From contig NZ_JAHKQI010000008.1 of the NCBI RefSeq assembly GCF_018860975.1, positions 187,746 through 251,745 on the forward strand: a stretch of DNA of 64,000 nucleotides. The letters are read 5' to 3'. Under the pieces are notes generated by a model. It was given only the letters and a program-made list of their open reading frames with translations, was not told where the DNA came from and ran no database searches. Positions 60,610-64,000 of the stretch are shown piece by piece. Positions within the stretch are counted from its first letter, which is position 1. Every line of letters begins with the position of its first letter. The DNA is from Lentibacter algarum. Its GTDB lineage: Bacteria > Pseudomonadota > Alphaproteobacteria > Rhodobacterales > Rhodobacteraceae. The position numbers and the translations under genes are program-made.

Positions 60610-61827
60610 ATGCTAGACATTGACTGGGTTCGTGCCCAATTTCCTGCGTTTGACACCGCTGCATTGCAGGGGCAGGCGTTTTTTGAAAATGCGGGCGGGT
60701 CATACACCTGCCGTCCGGTGATCGAGCGGCTTATGCGCTTTTATACAGAGCGCAAGGTTCAGCCCTATGCGCCTTATGAAGCGTCAACTCTCGGCGGTGA
60801 AGAGATGGACGAAGCCCGCGCGCGCCTAGCTGCGATGATGGGTGTTGCGAGCGATGAGGTGAGCTTTGGGCCGTCGACGACGCAGAACACCTATGTTCTG
60901 GCAAACACCTTCCGGCAGTTCATGAAGCCCGGCGAGGCGATCATTGTCACCAATCAAGACCATGAGGCCAACACCGGCCCTTGGCGGCGTTTGGCAGACG
61001 AGGGCATCGAGGTGCGCGAGTGGACGGTTGATGCGGACACCGGACACCTAGAGATCAGCGACCTCGAAGAGCTGTTGGACGAGAATGTGCGGCTGGTGTG
61101 TTTTCCGCATTGTTCCAACGTCGTTGGCGAGATTAACCCTGTGAGCGAGATCACCGCCGCGGCCCATGCTGCTGGTGCGTTTGTCTGCGTTGATGGCGTG
61201 TCTTACGCGCCGCATGGCATCCCGAATGTTGATGAGTTGGGACCTGATATCTACCTGTTTTCGGCTTACAAAACCTATGGCCCACATCAGGGTATCATGG
61301 TGATACGCCGCACACTTGGCATGACGCTGCCCAACCAGGGCCACTACTTTAACGCCGACAGCCTTTACAAGCGGTTTACGCCCGCTGGCCCTGACCACGC
61401 ACAGGTTGCGGCTTCGGCTGGTATGGCGGATTACATGGAACTCATGGCCGCGCACCACGCAATTGCTGGCGATACGGCGGTTAAGGCGGCGGGTGTGCAC
61501 GACCTGATGCGCGCCCATGAGGTGAAGCTTTTGCAACCGCTGCTTGACCACCTGAGTGCCAAGAACTCGGTGCGCCTGATCGGCCCGAGCAAGGCCGGGA
61601 ACCGTGCGCCGACTGTGGCTGTGGAGCTTGCCGGAAGCGGCGAGGCGGCGGCTGCCGAACTGGCCAAGCATGGTATCATGGCCGGAGGCGGCGACTTTTA
61701 CGCTGTGCGTGCGCTCAAGGCTATGGGCGTTGACCCCGAGAAAGGCGTGTTGCGCCTGTCGTTCACGCATTACACCAGTGAGGCCGAAGTCGGTAAGCTG
61801 ATGCAGGCCTTGGATGATGTGCTTTAG
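60610..61827 (+). CDS. Class V aminotransferase (cysteine desulfurase-like)
   Basis: 405 residues from the ATG at 60610 with GAGG upstream (ATG at 60595 also in frame). PLP fold: NAGGSYTCRPVIERLM, FGPSTTQNTYVLANTF, NQDHEANTGPW, CVDGVSYAPHG, and the Schiff-base Lys in LFSAYKTYGPHQG. No Cys-bearing loop as in NifS/IscS is obvious, so a selenocysteine lyase/isopenicillin epimerase-like enzyme with unknown amino substrate is preferred. It is divergent from the BCCT gene; a shared substrate is possible but unproved. Confidence 0.88.
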   Translation: MLDIDWVRAQFPAFDTAALQGQAFFENAGGSYTCRPVIERLMRFYTERKVQPYAPYEASTLGGEEMDEARARLAAMMGVASDEVSFGPSTTQNTYVLANTFRQFMKPGEAIIVTNQDHEANTGPWRRLADEGIEVREWTVDADTGHLEISDLEELLDENVRLVCFPHCSNVVGEINPVSEITAAAHAAGAFVCVDGVSYAPHGIPNVDELGPDIYLFSAYKTYGPHQGIMVIRRTLGMTLPNQGHYFNADSLYKRFTPAGPDHAQVAASAGMADYMELMAAHHAIAGDTAVKAAGVHDLMRAHEVKLLQPLLDHLSAKNSVRLIGPSKAGNRAPTVAVELAGSGEAAAAELAKHGIMAGGGDFYAVRALKAMGVDPEKGVLRLSFTHYTSEAEVGKLMQALDDVL

Positions 61828-61892
61828 AGCAGCTTAACACCAGCTTCCGCCCCTTGCCGAGGGGCGGGCGCGTTAAGTGCTGTGGTTCAGTT

Positions 61893-62009
61893 ATGTCTGT
61901 TCAAGGCGTGCTGTCATATCTCGCGATATTTGGCTTCGTTTATGTGATCGTCGCTTTTATTGGCGCTGGCCATGTTTGCGCTTTAAGGCTCTGCGCTCTT
62001 TTCAAGTGA
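61893..62009 (+). CDS. Possible 38-residue membrane peptide
   Basis: An ATG-started frame MSVQGVLSYLAIFGFVYVIV, then AFIGAGHVCALRLCALFK. One hydrophobic helix. No good ribosome site. It lies in the 236-bp gap between the aminotransferase and trgA. It may be chance; reported for checking. Confidence 0.2.
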   Translation: MSVQGVLSYLAIFGFVYVIVAFIGAGHVCALRLCALFK

Positions 62010-62063
62010 AGCCGGATTGGTTAACTCTTGTTACAACAAAATACTTGAGACAGGTCAGAGCCC

Positions 62064-62513
62064 ATGCCCACAGCCGCCAAAGTGATTTCTGCGTTGATAT
62101 TTATTGCCTTAGCATGGGTTGTGAGTGACATGGTCATGCAGGCAATGCTTGAAGAAGACCCGCATTACAACTTTGGCAAGTTCAAGCTGATCAACCTTGT
62201 GGTTGCGGCGCTTGTTGGCTGGCGGGTGCTGGGCCGGCGTGTTGGTAACAGCTACTCGGTGGCGATCGGCCTTGGCCTGACCGCGCTTGGGGCGGCGGTG
62301 TTTTGGTGTTTGTTCATGCATGCCACGATCGAAGCGCTGGCGCTGTCGATGGACCGGAGATTTGATGGGCCGATGGAGGCGATCATCGGTGCGGTGGAAC
62401 TCGGCGTTGAGTATGCACTTGAGCTGGCGCATGTGAACATTATCGGCGTGCTATTGGCCGGCAGCATCGTTGGCGGCTTGATGGCGGAGTTTGTCAGCCG
62501 CCGCTGGAGCTAG
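62064..62513 (+). CDS. trgA: TrgA family membrane protein (tellurite resistance locus)
   Basis: 149 residues with four membrane helices: KVISALIFIALAWVVSDMVM, FKLINLVVAALVGWRVLG, VAIGLGLTALGAAVFW, and IIGVLLAGSIVGGLMAEFVS. The EEDPHYNFGKFK loop is typical of Rhodobacteraceae TrgA. In Rhodobacter sphaeroides trgA, trgB and cysK contribute to high-level tellurite resistance; the same three-gene order is seen here. How TrgA works is not known to me. Confidence 0.9.
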   Translation: MPTAAKVISALIFIALAWVVSDMVMQAMLEEDPHYNFGKFKLINLVVAALVGWRVLGRRVGNSYSVAIGLGLTALGAAVFWCLFMHATIEALALSMDRRFDGPMEAIIGAVELGVEYALELAHVNIIGVLLAGSIVGGLMAEFVSRRWS

Positions 62514-62517
62514 AACA

Positions 62518-63636
62518 ATGGATCATGTTTTTTTGTACGGCACGCTGCGCCATGCGGGGCTGCTTGAGCTGGTGCTCGGGCATATGCCGCCAGAGGCGCG
62601 GATGCAGGCGGCCAAGCTTGAAGGCCACGCCGTCTCGCGTGCCAGGGGGCATGGTTTTCCGCTTATTCACAAGCGAGAGGGCGCTGCCGCCGAGGGCATT
62701 TTGTTGCGCGATGTTGATGCGGCCGAGCGTGCAAGGCTTGACCATTACGAGCTCGGATTTGGCTATCATTTACAAGAGCTTGAGATTGCCGGCGAACCGG
62801 TGCTGGTCTACTTTCCCGAAGCAGGGCTTTGGGAGGCTGCGGAGCCTTGGAGCCTTGAACAATGGAGCGCGCAGGACTGGCCGCATGTGCAGTATTCTGC
62901 CGCCGAGATCATGGGCTATATTGACCATGTTGCCGCGCACGATCTGGCCTGGCGTTTTCCGATGATCGCGGCGCGGGCGCACTCCAAGTATTTGGCCTCA
63001 TTGGAAACCCCGCCTGACACCCTCAGGGCTGCACGTGGAGCGACCGATGTTGATGTGCTTGAGCGCGAGGTGATGCACCTCGGCTTCTTTCGCACCGATG
63101 CATACAAACTGCAGCATCGTCGGCATGACGGCAGCATGAGTGGCACGCTGCAACGTGAGGTGTTTGTCGCGGCGGATGCGGCGCTGGTTTTGCCCTATGA
63201 CCCTGCGAGCGGGCGGGTGATGCTGGTTGAACAGTTTCGCATGGGGCCTTTGGCGCGCGGAGACAAGAACCCTTGGGTGCTTGAGCCGATCGCGGGGCGT
63301 ATTGATGCGGGTGAAACCCCAGAAGCGGCCGCACGGCGCGAGTGTCTTGAAGAGACTGGCCTGGATATCCGCTCGCTTGTGCCCGCCGGCGGGTGTTATC
63401 CTTCACCCGGGGAAGTGAGCACGTATTTTCACTTGTTTGTCGGGCTGGCAGATTTGCCGGACAATGCTGCCGGACTGGGCGGGCTTGAAACCGAGCAGGA
63501 AGACATAAAGAGCCATGTTGTAAGCCTCACACGGGCGCAGGAGCTTGTTGAGAGTGGCGAGATCAATATCGGGCCGTTGGTGCAGTTGCTTCAGTGGTTG
63601 CTGCTGCACAAGAGCGCGTTGGATGCGCGGGCTTAG
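62518..63636 (+). CDS. trgB: TrgB: gamma-glutamylcyclotransferase-like + NUDIX fusion
   Basis: 372 residues from the ATG at 62518. N-terminal domain (~1-150) begins MDHVFLYGTLRHAGLLELVL, a GGCT/AIG2-like fold with the YGTLR substrate loop. The C-terminal domain (~190-365) is NUDIX with the box GRIDAGETPEAAARRECLEETGLD split as G-x5-E-x7-RE-x2-EE-x-G, all intact; it resembles ADP-ribose pyrophosphatases. The reason such a fusion protects from tellurite is unknown. It follows trgA by 4 bp. Confidence 0.93.
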   Translation: MDHVFLYGTLRHAGLLELVLGHMPPEARMQAAKLEGHAVSRARGHGFPLIHKREGAAAEGILLRDVDAAERARLDHYELGFGYHLQELEIAGEPVLVYFPEAGLWEAAEPWSLEQWSAQDWPHVQYSAAEIMGYIDHVAAHDLAWRFPMIAARAHSKYLASLETPPDTLRAARGATDVDVLEREVMHLGFFRTDAYKLQHRRHDGSMSGTLQREVFVAADAALVLPYDPASGRVMLVEQFRMGPLARGDKNPWVLEPIAGRIDAGETPEAAARRECLEETGLDIRSLVPAGGCYPSPGEVSTYFHLFVGLADLPDNAAGLGGLETEQEDIKSHVVSLTRAQELVESGEINIGPLVQLLQWLLLHKSALDARA

Positions 63637-63827
63637 GCCTTGTTCCTTAAGCATTTACGTCAAAGAAAAACTCTACAGGTTTTGAACCTTTTTGAGGCCG
63701 GGTGTTCGTTTTTGCGGCGCCCTCGCAAACGGGCGGTTTTGCCTTGTTGAGGCGGCTTGTAGAGACGGGCGCTACGGCATAGGTTGCTCTTGAACAGAAC
63801 AGACGATTTGAGCTGAGGGGCGGGCAT

Positions 63828-64000
63828 ATGAAAGTTGCAGACACTTTGGAGCAGGCAGTTGGCAATACGCCAATGATCAAGCTGCGGGCGGTGAGCGAGC
63901 TGACCGGTTGCGAGATTTACGGCAAGGCCGAGTTTTTGAACCCCGGGCAGTCGGTTAAAGACCGCGCGGCGCTGTATATCATCAAGGATGCAGTTGCGCG
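63828..64000 (+). CDS. cysK: Cysteine synthase A, N-terminal part (runs off the right edge)
   Basis: The first 57 residues: [19 protein letters not shown], then [24 protein letters not shown] contains the PLP-binding Lys of O-acetylserine sulfhydrylase. The ribosome site is GAGGGGCG. It completes the trgA-trgB-cysK order. The 191-bp gap before it shows no gene. Confidence 0.93.
   Translation, partial: MKVADTLEQAVGNTPMIKLRAVSELTGCEIYGKAEFLNPGQSVKDRAALYIIKDAVA

Noticed and set aside
1-64000. Mobile element or prophage insertion
   Set aside because: No transposase, integrase, phage structural gene or tRNA-associated direct repeat was found; both tRNA genes are intact with no duplicated 3' ends nearby.

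Overview
The window reads as chromosome of a marine alphaproteobacterium of the Rhodobacteraceae (Roseobacter group). The evidence is the combination of a two-piece, circularly permuted tmRNA gene with a Rhodobacter-type tag, a trgA-trgB-cysK tellurite locus, a dmdA-acuI DMSP demethylation pair, an ihfA-merR pair behind rpmF-plsX-fabH, and a DctD without the sigma54 loop. No prophage, insertion sequence, CRISPR array or rRNA operon was seen. The genus cannot be fixed from this view.

Layout. 1-884: start of an SGNH-like protein running off the left edge. 1.0-5.6 kb (minus): tRNA-Pro, merR-like, ihfA, fabH, plsX, rpmF and the DUF177/YceD gene. 5.7-10.4 kb (plus): bamE, olsB-like, an ABC-F ATPase and a membrane diguanylate cyclase after a 500 bp spacer carrying repeats. 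10.6-14.1 kb (minus): SDR dehydrogenase, AbrB-family membrane protein, tRNA(CAT) and a membrane protein with a hexanucleotide-repeat core. 14.2-26.6 kb: two purine blocks (purMN; purCSQ) enclosing an AIFM2-like oxidoreductase with a divergent MerR regulator, RNase D, SufE, parts of a split cobalamin methionine synthase (corrinoid protein, homocysteine methyltransferase), a radical SAM protein, a decayed mprF-like gene and the ATPase zeta subunit. 26.6-33.2 kb: dctBD and RNase E. 33.2-42 kb: TusA-like, CcdA-like, a hydrolase/P450 pair, fumC with two tiny genes, sspB, chrA/chrB-like and an NTF2-like protein.

42.2-45.4 kb: tmRNA (minus), then a TTG-started membrane/CxxC protein coupled to dmdA, acuI and a HIT protein. 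45.7-58.0 kb: a full phosphonate locus. phnC-D-E-E2 import phosphonates and are followed by a hexapeptide acetyltransferase; phnF is a divergent repressor; phnG-H-I-J-K-L-N encode the C-P lyase; a DUF1045 2H phosphoesterase lies inverted between phnN and phnM. No phnP is present, and DUF1045 is the obvious candidate for that step.

58-64 kb: a dienelactone-hydrolase relic, a BCCT transporter, a class V aminotransferase, then trgA, trgB and the start of cysK. Overall the segment is housekeeping genome with marine C1/sulfur/phosphonate functions. The least ordinary parts are the permuted tmRNA, the dispersed 12-bp iteron-like repeat (8.83 and 45.39 kb), the GGCAAM repeat in a membrane protein gene, and several small or decayed genes.
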